This document shows, one piece after another, positions 1 through 5,419 of a DNA stretch of 5,441 nt. How positions within the stretch are numbered: position 1 is the first letter of the stretch; the number at the start of each line of letters is the position of its first letter. The stretch is from NCBI GenBank assembly GCA_021160705.1, contig JAGHBZ010000425.1:1-5441 (forward strand). The letters run 5' to 3'. A program made the translations under genes and the position numbers. The notes under the pieces were generated by a model. It was not told where the DNA came from and searched no databases. It saw nothing but the letters and a program-made list of their open reading frames with translations. The DNA comes from Candidatus Sumerlaeota bacterium. Lineage in GTDB: Bacteria; Sumerlaeota; Sumerlaeia; MWCT01; JAGHBZ01.

Positions 1-851
1 ATACTCTTTTGAATGTGAAAAGACCAGGCATAGCGCCAGGGATAAATCGGCTGACGTTCATGCCCACGCCGAGTATGGCGCACATCATAACAAAAACCAC
101 GCTGAAATTTGTGGAAGTCAACAATACTATAAGGCGTAAATGCCAAAAACCCTGCGATAGAAGAAAGGATGAACAAACCAAAAACAATTACCGTTCTTTT
201 CTGCCACACTTTTACGCCCCAGATGATTATGAGAGAGAGCAAGAAAATCAGTAGAAGAGAGAGACCAAAATATTTTGTAGAAGTAGCAAACCCGGTGAAA
301 ATTCCACTCATTACAGCAAGATATATCTTTTTCTCACGTATAAACCGCAGAAAGAACCCCAGAGCAATCGTCATCCAGAAAACGAGGGGAACACCTTCCT
401 TGAGATAATGTGAGCAGAGTACGTGGAGTGGCACAATTGCCAGTAAAAATGCTGAAATTAGTCCAAGCGCACTTGAGTGCCAGTATCGCCCAATGAAAAA
501 GACAACCAAAACTGTCATACTCCCAAGAAAAGCTATCCATAGACGCGACATCAGCATTCGCTCATAGTCCAGAAGGCGAGTTCTGGCGAGTGATTCGTAA
601 CCCGCAACAATTAGAGCAGATGAATAGGGCATAAATGTTGGGTGATGCCATTTAATCGGATGGAAGTCTTCGCTCAAATAGTGATTAATCTCTCTTAACT
701 TGTATATCTCGTCATTGTGAAAGAAATGTGGCAGCCCAAACCCAATATTCTCTGTGCGTAAGATGAATGCACCAATGACTATTCCAATAAGGAGCAACAG
801 GTGCCATAAAGGTGTGTGGTTTGATGATTTTCCGGCTGAGAGAGATTTCAT
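1..851 (-). CDS. GT39/PMT_2-type membrane glycosyltransferase, N-terminal 283 residues (cut by window edge)
   Basis: The frame is open from ATG at 851 to the left edge, so the C-terminus is missing. Residues 15-31 form a first membrane segment, followed by a loop with the acidic pair D47-E48 in HNDEIY and then HHPTF at 69-73. In GT-C enzymes of the PMT/ArnT/RgtA type this first extracytoplasmic loop carries the catalytic acidic residue and an HPP-like motif. Further hydrophobic segments lie near 104-121, 128-145, 154-171, 196-213 and 220-238. SHYLKE (147-152), TSTKYFG (190-196) and TPYSIVD (239-245) resemble conserved family positions. Such enzymes move a sugar from a polyprenyl-phosphate donor to protein or lipid at the membrane; donor and acceptor cannot be read here. 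An in-frame TAA at 858-860 limits the start to ATG 851 or GTG 854. No good Shine-Dalgarno sits at normal spacing. It follows cinA by 49 bases and is probably cotranscribed. Family assignment is firm, exact function unknown. Confidence 0.85.
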   Translation of the reverse strand, partial: MKSLSAGKSSNHTPLWHLLLLIGIVIGAFILRTENIGFGLPHFFHNDEIYKLREINHYLSEDFHPIKWHHPTFMPYSSALIVAGYESLARTRLLDYERMLMSRLWIAFLGSMTVLVVFFIGRYWHSSALGLISAFLLAIVPLHVLCSHYLKEGVPLVFWMTIALGFFLRFIREKKIYLAVMSGIFTGFATSTKYFGLSLLLIFLLSLIIIWGVKVWQKRTVIVFGLFILSSIAGFLAFTPYSIVDFHKFQRGFCYDVRHTRRGHERQPIYPWRYAWSFHIQKS

Positions 852-869
852 CACTCTTTATTTCATCAC
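845..869 (-). repeat. 15-base-period direct repeat at the glycosyltransferase start
   Basis: On the minus strand GTGATGAAAT occurs twice, at 860-869 and 845-854, separated by five bases. The downstream copy holds the glycosyltransferase start (ATG at 851). The upstream copy holds ATG at 866, which reads Met-Lys and then TAA, in the same frame. An AGGGG sequence lies four bases before the upstream ATG but about 19 before the real one. This looks like a short local duplication that produced a start-stop minicistron. Whether it affects translation is inference. Confidence 0.6.
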
Positions 870-900
870 ACCCCTGAGAGTTCTGAATGATAAATTAACA

Positions 901-2205
901 TCAGTCGGTGTTAAAAAAGCGAAAAGAGATTTCAGGATTAAGCCCATTAAGCACACTGCGCCGAATAAGGTCTAATGCAAAATCCGTGGACCAGAGTCGG
1001 TTCTCGTGCCGATTGCCATAAAATTGACGTTTATACGTGCTGACTCCACGTTTTGTAGCCAGTCCAAAGTAGACCAGTCCCACAGGTTTTTCTGCACTAC
1101 CTCCAGTGGGACCCGCTATGCCTGTGATACTGATACCAATATCAGCATCAGCGAGTCTACGTACACCGTCAGCCATTTCATAAGCGGTTTGTGAGCTGAC
1201 GGCACCATAGTTGGCAAGTGTCTGTGCTTTGACACCAAGAACTTTTATTTTTGCATCATTGCTATAGGTCACGTAGTTTTCGGTAATATAAGCGGAGCTG
1301 CCGGAGACGTTTGTCAGTCTCATAGAGAGAAACCCACCAGTACAGGATTCTGCACAGGCAACCCGAAGTTTGTTATCAATAAGGAGTCGTCCTACTGATA
1401 GCTCCAAAGTATCGTCATCAAATCCATAGACATCTTCAGGATTAAGGCGTTTGAGGATTTTTTGTGGGAATGTCTCGGAGAGTTCGTTCAATTCGTCTGA
1501 TGACGACGCACTGATTGTTAGCCGAATGTCTACCATACCTACTTTTGCCAGAAGCGCCAGCGTCACGCGTTTATCAGCAGTAAATAAATCTCGCAAGCTG
1601 GTATTAATGAATGATTCTGGTACACCTATTGTATGAATAATATGAGTCCGGATGAATACCGCCCCGGCGTAATTTTTTTTGATAAACGGGATGACATCTC
1701 GTTCTACCATTGGATGCATCTCACGTGGTGGACCGGGGAGGGCAATAATACAGGGATGAGCCTGAGTAGCTGGGATGATAAACCCGGGTGCTGTGCCTTC
1801 ATAATTATAAAGAATCAGGGAGTCCGCAGGCACACAACTCTGACGAAGGATATAGTCCTGAAGTGGAATGCCTCGCTCAGTCAGCCGTTTTTTTATCCAT
1901 TCTTCTGCCTTGCTATCAGGAAGTAGTGGCTTGTTAACGAACTCGGCGACTACGTCTCGGGTCACATCATCCTGAGTAGGACCGAGTCCACCACCAATAA
2001 TAACAATATCAGCACGCTGTGAGGCAATCTGAAGTGCACTACGTAAGGCATCAGCATCATCGCCAACCGCAGTGTGATACACCACCTGGATACCTTGTTC
2101 GTTAAGTACCTTACTCAGATATTGTGCGTTCGTATCAGGGTAAAGTCCCTGAAGAATCTCTGTGCCAGTTGAGATTATTTCAGCGGTTGTATTAGGAGCA
2201 GTCAT
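901..2205 (-). CDS. cinA: CinA-family protein: N-terminal MoCF-like domain plus C-terminal nicotinamide-nucleotide amidase (PncC) domain
   Basis: This is a full-length two-domain CinA of 434 residues, slightly longer than the usual 410-420. The N-terminal COG1058 domain (about 8-175) shows STGTEIL (12-18), DTNAQYL (24-30), GGGLGPTQDD (71-80) and LPGPPREM (156-163), typical of the molybdopterin-binding fold. In characterised CinA proteins this domain hydrolyses ADP-ribose. The C-terminal PncC domain (about 265-420) shows AESCTGG (285-291), SGSSAYI (301-307), AVSSQTA (335-341), TGIAGPTGG (361-369) and KPVGLVYFG (373-381). It deamidates nicotinamide mononucleotide to nicotinate mononucleotide in the cytosolic pyridine nucleotide cycle. 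The older competence/damage label comes from Gram-positive work and is not supported by context here. The ATG overlaps the argG stop as ATGA, so translation is probably coupled to argG; only a weak AGAAG precedes it. The last 15 or so residues extend past the usual domain end. Both domains look intact. Confidence 0.96.
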   Translation of the reverse strand: MTAPNTTAEIISTGTEILQGLYPDTNAQYLSKVLNEQGIQVVYHTAVGDDADALRSALQIASQRADIVIIGGGLGPTQDDVTRDVVAEFVNKPLLPDSKAEEWIKKRLTERGIPLQDYILRQSCVPADSLILYNYEGTAPGFIIPATQAHPCIIALPGPPREMHPMVERDVIPFIKKNYAGAVFIRTHIIHTIGVPESFINTSLRDLFTADKRVTLALLAKVGMVDIRLTISASSSDELNELSETFPQKILKRLNPEDVYGFDDDTLELSVGRLLIDNKLRVACAESCTGGFLSMRLTNVSGSSAYITENYVTYSNDAKIKVLGVKAQTLANYGAVSSQTAYEMADGVRRLADADIGISITGIAGPTGGSAEKPVGLVYFGLATKRGVSTYKRQFYGNRHENRLWSTDFALDLIRRSVLNGLNPEISFRFFNTD

Positions 2206-3428
2206 TTTGACTTCTGAGTTTTACGTGCCATTGCCTGGACTTTTATTGGTAAACCAAAAAGCGAGATAAACCCCGCTGCTGCGCTGTGGTCAAACATATC
2301 GCCGACTTCGTATGTTGCCAATGACTTCTGATATAGAGAATACGGTGAGCGTCTGCCGACTGGGATGCATTGCCCTTTATGAAGTTTTAATCTCACATCA
2401 CCAGTAACAAATTTCTGAGTGGAGTCCACAAATGCCGCAAATGCCTCTCTCAATGGAGTGTACCATTGACCATAATACACCAGCTCCGCATATCGGGGCA
2501 CTATCATCTCTTTAAAATGCATTGTTTCACGGTCAAGGGTGATAGCCTCCAGTTCTTTGTGTGCAGTGAGCAAAATAGTGGCTGCGGGTGCCTCGTAGAC
2601 TTCACGAGATTTTATCCCGACCAGTCGGTTCTCTACCAAATCAATTCTCCCTATGCCATACTTACCGCCGAGTGCAGTGAGCTCCTGGATGATTCTCAAC
2701 GTTGACATCCTTTTTCCATTAAGCCTGACAGGAACTCCTTCTTTAAACCCGATAGTTATTTCTAAAGGATTTTTCGGTGTTTTACTGATTGGGCGAGTGA
2801 TGAGGAACGCATCCTCTGGAGGTTCTACCCAGGGGTCTTCCAGCACCCCACACTCTATGCTAATGCCATATAAATTGCGGTCAATACTGTATGGTTTCTT
2901 TTTGGTAACTGGCACAGGTATCTTGTATTTTCGGGCGTACTCCATAGCCACATCACGGGTTTTGAGTTCTGACTCTCGAATAGGTACGATAACTTTCATC
3001 TCAGGTGCAAGCGCAAAAGCAGTAAGCTCAAACCTCACCTGGTCATTGCCTTTCCCGGTACAGCCGTGAGCAATAGCGTCAGCTTTCTCGGATTTAGCCA
3101 CCTCGACCAACCATTTAGCAATCAGGGGTCGTCCAAGCGAGGTCGCCATAGGGTATTTTCCTTCATAAAGAAGATTAGCCTTAATTGCCGGGATTACAAA
3201 ATCCTGCACAAACTCCTGACGAAGGTCTTTGACGATGGCTTTTGTTGCACCGGTCTTCAGAGCCTTCTGACGTATGGGGTTCAGGTTCTCGCCCTGCCCC
3301 ATATCTGCAATAAACGCCACCACCTCACACCCATAGTTCTCAATTAGCCAGCGAATTATGACCGACGTATCAAGTCCACCTGAATACGCAAGCACTACTT
3401 TTGAAATTTTATTCTTCGTCTTACTCAT
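2202..3428 (-). CDS. argG: argininosuccinate synthase
   Basis: ArgG joins citrulline and aspartate using ATP, giving argininosuccinate, AMP and pyrophosphate: the penultimate step of arginine synthesis, in the cytosol. The 408-residue product has normal family length. The PP-loop AYSGGLDTS is at 14-22, the citrulline/aspartate-site segment YPMATSLGRP at 92-101, HGCTGKGNDQVRFE at 121-134, SIECGVLEDPW at 190-200, and the signature running from GIGRIDLVENRLVGIKSRE into VYEAPAA at 258-283. All key motifs look intact. ATG 3428 is preferred over an in-frame GTG at 3437 because AAGGAG lies eight bases before the ATG and overlaps the GTG. The gene ends in TGA, overlapping cinA by four bases. No argH or other arginine gene lies in the window. 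A promoter, a palindrome and a repeat lie upstream and may control it. Confidence 0.98.
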   Translation of the reverse strand: MSKTKNKISKVVLAYSGGLDTSVIIRWLIENYGCEVVAFIADMGQGENLNPIRQKALKTGATKAIVKDLRQEFVQDFVIPAIKANLLYEGKYPMATSLGRPLIAKWLVEVAKSEKADAIAHGCTGKGNDQVRFELTAFALAPEMKVIVPIRESELKTRDVAMEYARKYKIPVPVTKKKPYSIDRNLYGISIECGVLEDPWVEPPEDAFLITRPISKTPKNPLEITIGFKEGVPVRLNGKRMSTLRIIQELTALGGKYGIGRIDLVENRLVGIKSREVYEAPAATILLTAHKELEAITLDRETMHFKEMIVPRYAELVYYGQWYTPLREAFAAFVDSTQKFVTGDVRLKLHKGQCIPVGRRSPYSLYQKSLATYEVGDMFDHSAAAGFISLFGLPIKVQAMARKTQKSK

Positions 3429-3436
3429 TATACACA

Positions 3437-3442
3437 CTCCTT
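3437..3442 (-). promoter_or_regulatory. ribosome binding site of argG
   Basis: AAGGAG on the minus strand, eight bases before ATG 3428. It overlaps the alternative GTG at 3437 and so rules that start out. It is the strongest Shine-Dalgarno sequence in the window. Confidence 0.8.
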
Positions 3443-3445
3443 CAA

Positions 3446-3465
3446 TGATAATATTAAAAATATCA
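3446..3465. promoter_or_regulatory. AT-rich imperfect palindrome, candidate argG operator
   Basis: A 20-base imperfect inverted repeat with outer arms TGATA and TATCA; 16 of 20 positions are symmetric. It lies between the candidate -10 region and the Shine-Dalgarno site of argG, where a repressor would block transcription. ArgR/AhrC boxes are also AT-rich palindromes with TGA and TCA ends, but their TGAAT-ATTCA half-sites are much closer together, so I do not call it an ARG box. In AT-rich DNA it could be chance. Confidence 0.35.
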
Positions 3466-3493
3466 GTTAAAGCAACCTGCGTTCTACTGTCAA
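3465..3493 (-). promoter_or_regulatory. candidate sigma-70 promoter of argG
   Basis: An exact TTGACA (-35) at 3488-3493 is followed after 17 bases by TTAACT at 3465-3470, a poor -10. Transcription would start near 3458 and give a leader of about 30 bases. An alternative is TTGCTT with 16 bases to TATTAT, closer to the gene. The -35 is convincing, the -10 is not. Confidence 0.4.
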
Positions 3494-3540
3494 TTTAAAA
3501 CTAAACCGCAGAAGTGCTGGGGAGGCACAGAGTTAAAGCA
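3465..3540. repeat. 10-base direct repeat pair upstream of argG
   Basis: TGCTTTAACT (minus strand) occurs exactly twice, at 3465-3474 and 3531-3540, with starts 66 bases apart, about six helical turns. The proximal copy overlaps the proposed -10 region. A regulator binding both copies is possible, but two copies are thin evidence. Confidence 0.35.
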
Positions 3541-3652
3541 TCTGGAATCTACCTCAATTTATAACATAAAACAGCCTGATTCTATCCTAAGTAGCAAAAA
3601 CCAAGACAACTGGATTAATCTTTAAAAGGAACAAATTAAAATAAGTGTGGTG

Positions 3653-3670
3653 AAAAAACTAAATGTTAGC
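3653..3670 (-). terminator. weak intrinsic terminator candidate after the DUF507 pair
   Basis: Starting 13 bases past the second DUF507 stop codon, the minus strand reads CTAA, a three-base CAT loop, TTAG and then six T. The location and T-run fit a terminator, but the four-base, mostly A-T stem (five with a G-T pair) is too weak to be convincing. Confidence 0.25.
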
Positions 3671-3683
3671 AAGATAAAGCAGC

Positions 3684-3965
3684 TTACAGGATGTAGTTAC
3701 GGCGACGTGCAAGTTCTTCCTTTTTTTGTCTGAAGATACTCACCCATTCAGGGCTATCCTCAGGTATTTCACGTCCCATTGATTTAATGATACGTATGGC
3801 TTCCTGCTCTATTTCATCCTCAATGCGCAGGTCTTGAATAATTACTCGTGCCATATCACGCCGCAGATTAAGTTTCGGCACAGAAATTTCAATCATATTT
3901 TTATCCAGCAACGAGTCAATTATCTGGTCGACGATAGAATATATTCTCTCTTCGGAAAGCCTCAT
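3684..3965 (-). CDS. DUF507 family protein, second of a tandem pair
   Basis: A 93-residue protein that I recognise as DUF507 (PF04368) by its start MRLSEERI, the central RVIIQDLRIEDEIEQEA (41-57) and the PEWVSIFRQKKEE stretch near 73-85. It is very hydrophilic, mostly charged and apparently all-helical, with no signal peptide, membrane segment or cysteine, so probably cytosolic. The family has no established biochemical function. It aligns without gaps to the neighbouring 93-residue DUF507 protein at about one quarter identity, so the two arose by an old duplication and might form a heterodimer (inference). Only seven bases separate its ATG from the upstream stop and no clear Shine-Dalgarno precedes it, so translation may depend on coupling. 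Confidence 0.88.
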   Translation of the reverse strand: MRLSEERIYSIVDQIIDSLLDKNMIEISVPKLNLRRDMARVIIQDLRIEDEIEQEAIRIIKSMGREIPEDSPEWVSIFRQKKEELARRRNYIL

Positions 3966-3972
3966 TGTTATT

Positions 3973-4254
3973 TCAGATTTTCAAACCACGTTCTTTCATA
4001 ATCTGTGCTTTGGCACGCCTGAACAGATACTGGTAATCCATATCCTTGCTTGATATGCGTTCGCGATATTTTTTCAGCAATTCATGGACTTCCTCGTCAA
4101 TCTCATCTTCGCGTTTTAAGTCAAGGGTGATTATACGCTTGATTTCCAGAAAGACACGAATGTCCTTTTCTTTGAAAGTTACGTCCTTATGCTTGCGCAA
4201 AAAATTAAGGAGCTGACGACTGAGACTATCAATTTTTTCTTCACGAAGCCGCAT
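3973..4254 (-). CDS. DUF507 family protein, first of a tandem pair
   Basis: A 93-residue DUF507 protein beginning MRLREEKID, with the central core RIITLDLKREDEIDEE (40-55) and a basic C-terminal end (FRRAKAQIMKERGLKI). It is highly charged, predicted helical, and lacks membrane segments or cysteines; a cytosolic location is inferred and the function is unknown. ATG 4254 was chosen over an in-frame TTG at 4260 because AAGG lies seven bases upstream of the ATG and because the product then starts MRL, exactly as its paralogue does. Positions shared by both copies include the N-terminal MRL-EE-I, the D-L-x-x-E-D-E-I core and an F-R pair near residue 79. Its start lies 31 bases past the 3' end of tRNA-Ala, so the three genes are probably one transcript from which the tRNA is cut. 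Confidence 0.88.
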   Translation of the reverse strand: MRLREEKIDSLSRQLLNFLRKHKDVTFKEKDIRVFLEIKRIITLDLKREDEIDEEVHELLKKYRERISSKDMDYQYLFRRAKAQIMKERGLKI

Positions 4255-4255
4255 A

Positions 4256-4268
4256 ATCAAGCCTTGAT
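4256..4268 (-). promoter_or_regulatory. palindromic ribosome binding site of the first DUF507 gene
   Basis: The minus strand reads ATCAAG, G, CTTGAT: a perfect six-base inverted repeat around one base. It contains the AAGG Shine-Dalgarno (4262-4265) and ends two bases before ATG 4254. It decides the start codon. It may also be an operator, or form a small hairpin (four-base stem, five-base loop) over the binding site. Confidence 0.5.
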
Positions 4269-4285
4269 AAAAAATTGGAAAAGTC

Positions 4286-4361
4286 TGGTGGAGGGTAGGG
4301 GCTTCGAACCCCCGACCTCAGCGTTGCGAACGCTGCGCTCTCCCAACTGAGCTAACCCCCC
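4286..4361 (-). tRNA. tRNA-Ala, anticodon CGC
   Basis: A complete 76-base cloverleaf with encoded CCA. The seven-pair acceptor stem runs from GGGGGGT (4361-4355) to ACCCTCC (4296-4290), discriminator A at 4289. The D arm is GCTC/GAGC. The anticodon stem is CAGCG/CGCTG with loop TTCGCAA, which places CGC at 4328-4326. The T arm has GGGGG-TTCGAAG-CCCCT, with one G-U pair. The acceptor carries the G3-U70 wobble pair (4359 with 4292), the classic identity signal read by alanyl-tRNA synthetase, which confirms the anticodon-based call. It decodes GCG. Its own promoter probably lies just upstream, and the DUF507 pair follows on the same strand. Confidence 0.97.
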
Positions 4362-4394
4362 GATTCTTTTATTTTGAACAAATAAAACAAATAT

Positions 4395-4424
4395 AGTGTA
4401 ACTTATCTGTTTATTTCGTGTCAA
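4395..4424 (-). promoter_or_regulatory. promoter of tRNA-Ala and probably the DUF507 pair
   Basis: An exact TTGACA at 4419-4424 is followed after 18 bases by TACACT at 4395-4400 (four of six matches to TATAAT). Transcription would start near 4388, about 27 bases before the tRNA. The site begins eight bases past the bshB1 stop codon, in A/T-rich intergenic DNA. Confidence 0.55.
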
Positions 4425-4432
4425 GATTTTGG

Positions 4433-5155
4433 TCAAAGAAATTTCTGCTCTCTCAGGAGCGAAAGTGGCTCGGTCAACTTTATTGGTCTATCAAGTATAT
4501 ACGGCTCCCCATACTCGACTCCAATCAGATGCCCATAGTAGCGGGCTCTTGTTTCAATAAATGCGAAGAACTGCTCAGAACTAATATATGTGGGAAAACC
4601 TTTGAACCCTGGGTTATGAAACTGCGAAGTATATGCGTGTAGAGCCTTGAGTTTTGTCTGGTAGGTCTCGGTAATATCTACAATGAAAGTTGGTTGTGGT
4701 GGGACTGGAGTATTGCCAATATAATAAGCATACGCCGGAATTAAAAAAGGTTCTTCATCAACAGGATAATTTTTAAGTCGTGCATAGAAGATAGCGCGTT
4801 TTGCCAGAATAGCTGCTTTTACGTGGTCTGGATGTCGGTCATCTGGATATTGCAGGAATACGAACTTTGGTCGCAACTGGCGAAGCGCTGTAACGACCTG
4901 TCTAATGTTCTCATCAGTCTCCTGAAGAGATGTGTCGCCAAGACTCAGGGTTAGGCATTTGTGTAAGCCGAGTAGTTCAGCGGAGTGTTGTCTCTCCTGA
5001 TGGCGTTCTTCGCGTGTTTCACGTGAGCTGAGTTCGCCTTCAGTAAGGTCAAGGATGCCCACCGTATATCCCTGCCTGGTTAAAAGAGCTATCAACCCCC
5101 CGGCAAATAACTCGCAATCATCCGGATGTGCTCCTATGAACAAAGCGTCAAGCAT
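4433..5155 (-). CDS. bshB1: PIG-L/LmbE-family zinc-dependent deacetylase, probably BshB1 (bacillithiol biosynthesis)
   Basis: The 240-residue product matches the usual BshB1 length of about 235. The zinc motif AHPDD is at 9-13 (His10 and Asp13 as ligands, a neighbouring Asp as general base) and DDRHPDH at 105-111 supplies the third ligand, His111. Features that favour BshB1 over other PIG-L enzymes are DLTEGELSSR (36-45), the FIVDITETYQTKLKAL segment (157-172), AYTSQFHNP (174-182), and ARYYGHLIGVEYGE (204-217). BshB1 removes the acetyl group from GlcNAc-malate to give GlcN-malate, the second step of bacillithiol synthesis in the cytosol. ATG 5155 is preferred to an in-frame TTG at 5176 because it aligns with the family start (M-x-D-x-L before GAHPDD); neither has a good Shine-Dalgarno. 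No bshA or bshC lies nearby, so a different N-acetyl sugar substrate remains possible. Confidence 0.88.
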   Translation of the reverse strand: MLDALFIGAHPDDCELFAGGLIALLTRQGYTVGILDLTEGELSSRETREERHQERQHSAELLGLHKCLTLSLGDTSLQETDENIRQVVTALRQLRPKFVFLQYPDDRHPDHVKAAILAKRAIFYARLKNYPVDEEPFLIPAYAYYIGNTPVPPQPTFIVDITETYQTKLKALHAYTSQFHNPGFKGFPTYISSEQFFAFIETRARYYGHLIGVEYGEPYILDRPIKLTEPLSLLREQKFL

Positions 5156-5189
5156 AACTAATAACCGCTTTCGCAAAATCTAAATTAAT

Positions 5190-5219
5190 ATTGTATCGGA
5201 GAAACGCAAAACAGAGCAA
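5190..5219 (-). promoter_or_regulatory. candidate promoter of bshB1
   Basis: TTGCTC at 5214-5219 (three of six), an 18-base spacer, then TACAAT at 5190-5195 (five of six). Transcription would start near 5183, leaving a 28-base leader before ATG 5155 and only about seven bases before TTG 5176, which supports the ATG. The -35 is poor. Confidence 0.4.
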
Positions 5220-5389
5220 TACTTTATCTTTTATCCCGTGCTCATATCAATGGATTATTGTCCAAATAGAATGTCAGCATCGGCTTATATGGCAGAATGT
5301 ATAATAGATTTTCCAGATAAATGAGACAGCCTGTCCTCCATATTCATCAAGAAGTTTTCGGATAGACATATAAAATTTTTTATCGCCTC

Positions 5390-5419
5390 TTGACATAGAC
5401 AGGAGGTTAAAAGTATAGT
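5390..5419 (+). promoter_or_regulatory. strong sigma-70-like promoter pointing out of the right edge
   Basis: An exact TTGACA at 5390-5395, an 18-base spacer and TATAGT at 5414-5419 (five of six). Transcription would start near 5426 and run off the window, implying a gene on the plus strand beyond 5441, divergent from bshB1. The final three bases are ATG but lack a Shine-Dalgarno, so I do not call a gene. ATAGACA occurs twice nearby (5362-5368 and 5395-5401), the second copy starting at the last base of the -35. Confidence 0.5.

Noticed and set aside
9..408. Two overlapping plus-strand open frames near the left edge
   Set aside because: Their translations are compositionally odd and antisense to the glycosyltransferase, which explains the region fully.
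334..540. Minus-strand open frame of 68 codons
   Set aside because: It is in a different frame inside the glycosyltransferase, whose own frame is open from 851 to the edge and encodes membrane segments and family motifs.
1633..1926. Plus-strand open frame of 97 codons
   Set aside because: It is antisense to the N-terminal domain of cinA, whose motifs GGGLGPTQDD and GPPREM flank or overlap it; it matches no family I know.
2653..3069. Plus-strand open frame of 138 codons
   Set aside because: It lies wholly antisense to the conserved core of argG, has no ribosome binding site or recognisable domain, and reflects the codon pattern of the real gene.
3429..3437. Upstream GTG start for argG
   Set aside because: It overlaps the AAGGAG site that is ideally spaced for ATG 3428.
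3514..3528. GTGC/GCAC inverted repeat upstream of argG
   Set aside because: A four-base stem with a seven-base loop and no following T-run is too weak for a terminator or attenuator call.
3438..3683. Possible riboswitch, T-box or leader peptide before argG
   Set aside because: I found no T-box TGGNACC-like element, no stable stem followed by a T-run, and no short frame rich in arginine codons with a binding site.
5156..5176. Upstream TTG start for the deacetylase
   Set aside because: It would add a basic seven-residue extension not typical of BshB1, has no Shine-Dalgarno, and leaves almost no leader from the candidate promoter.
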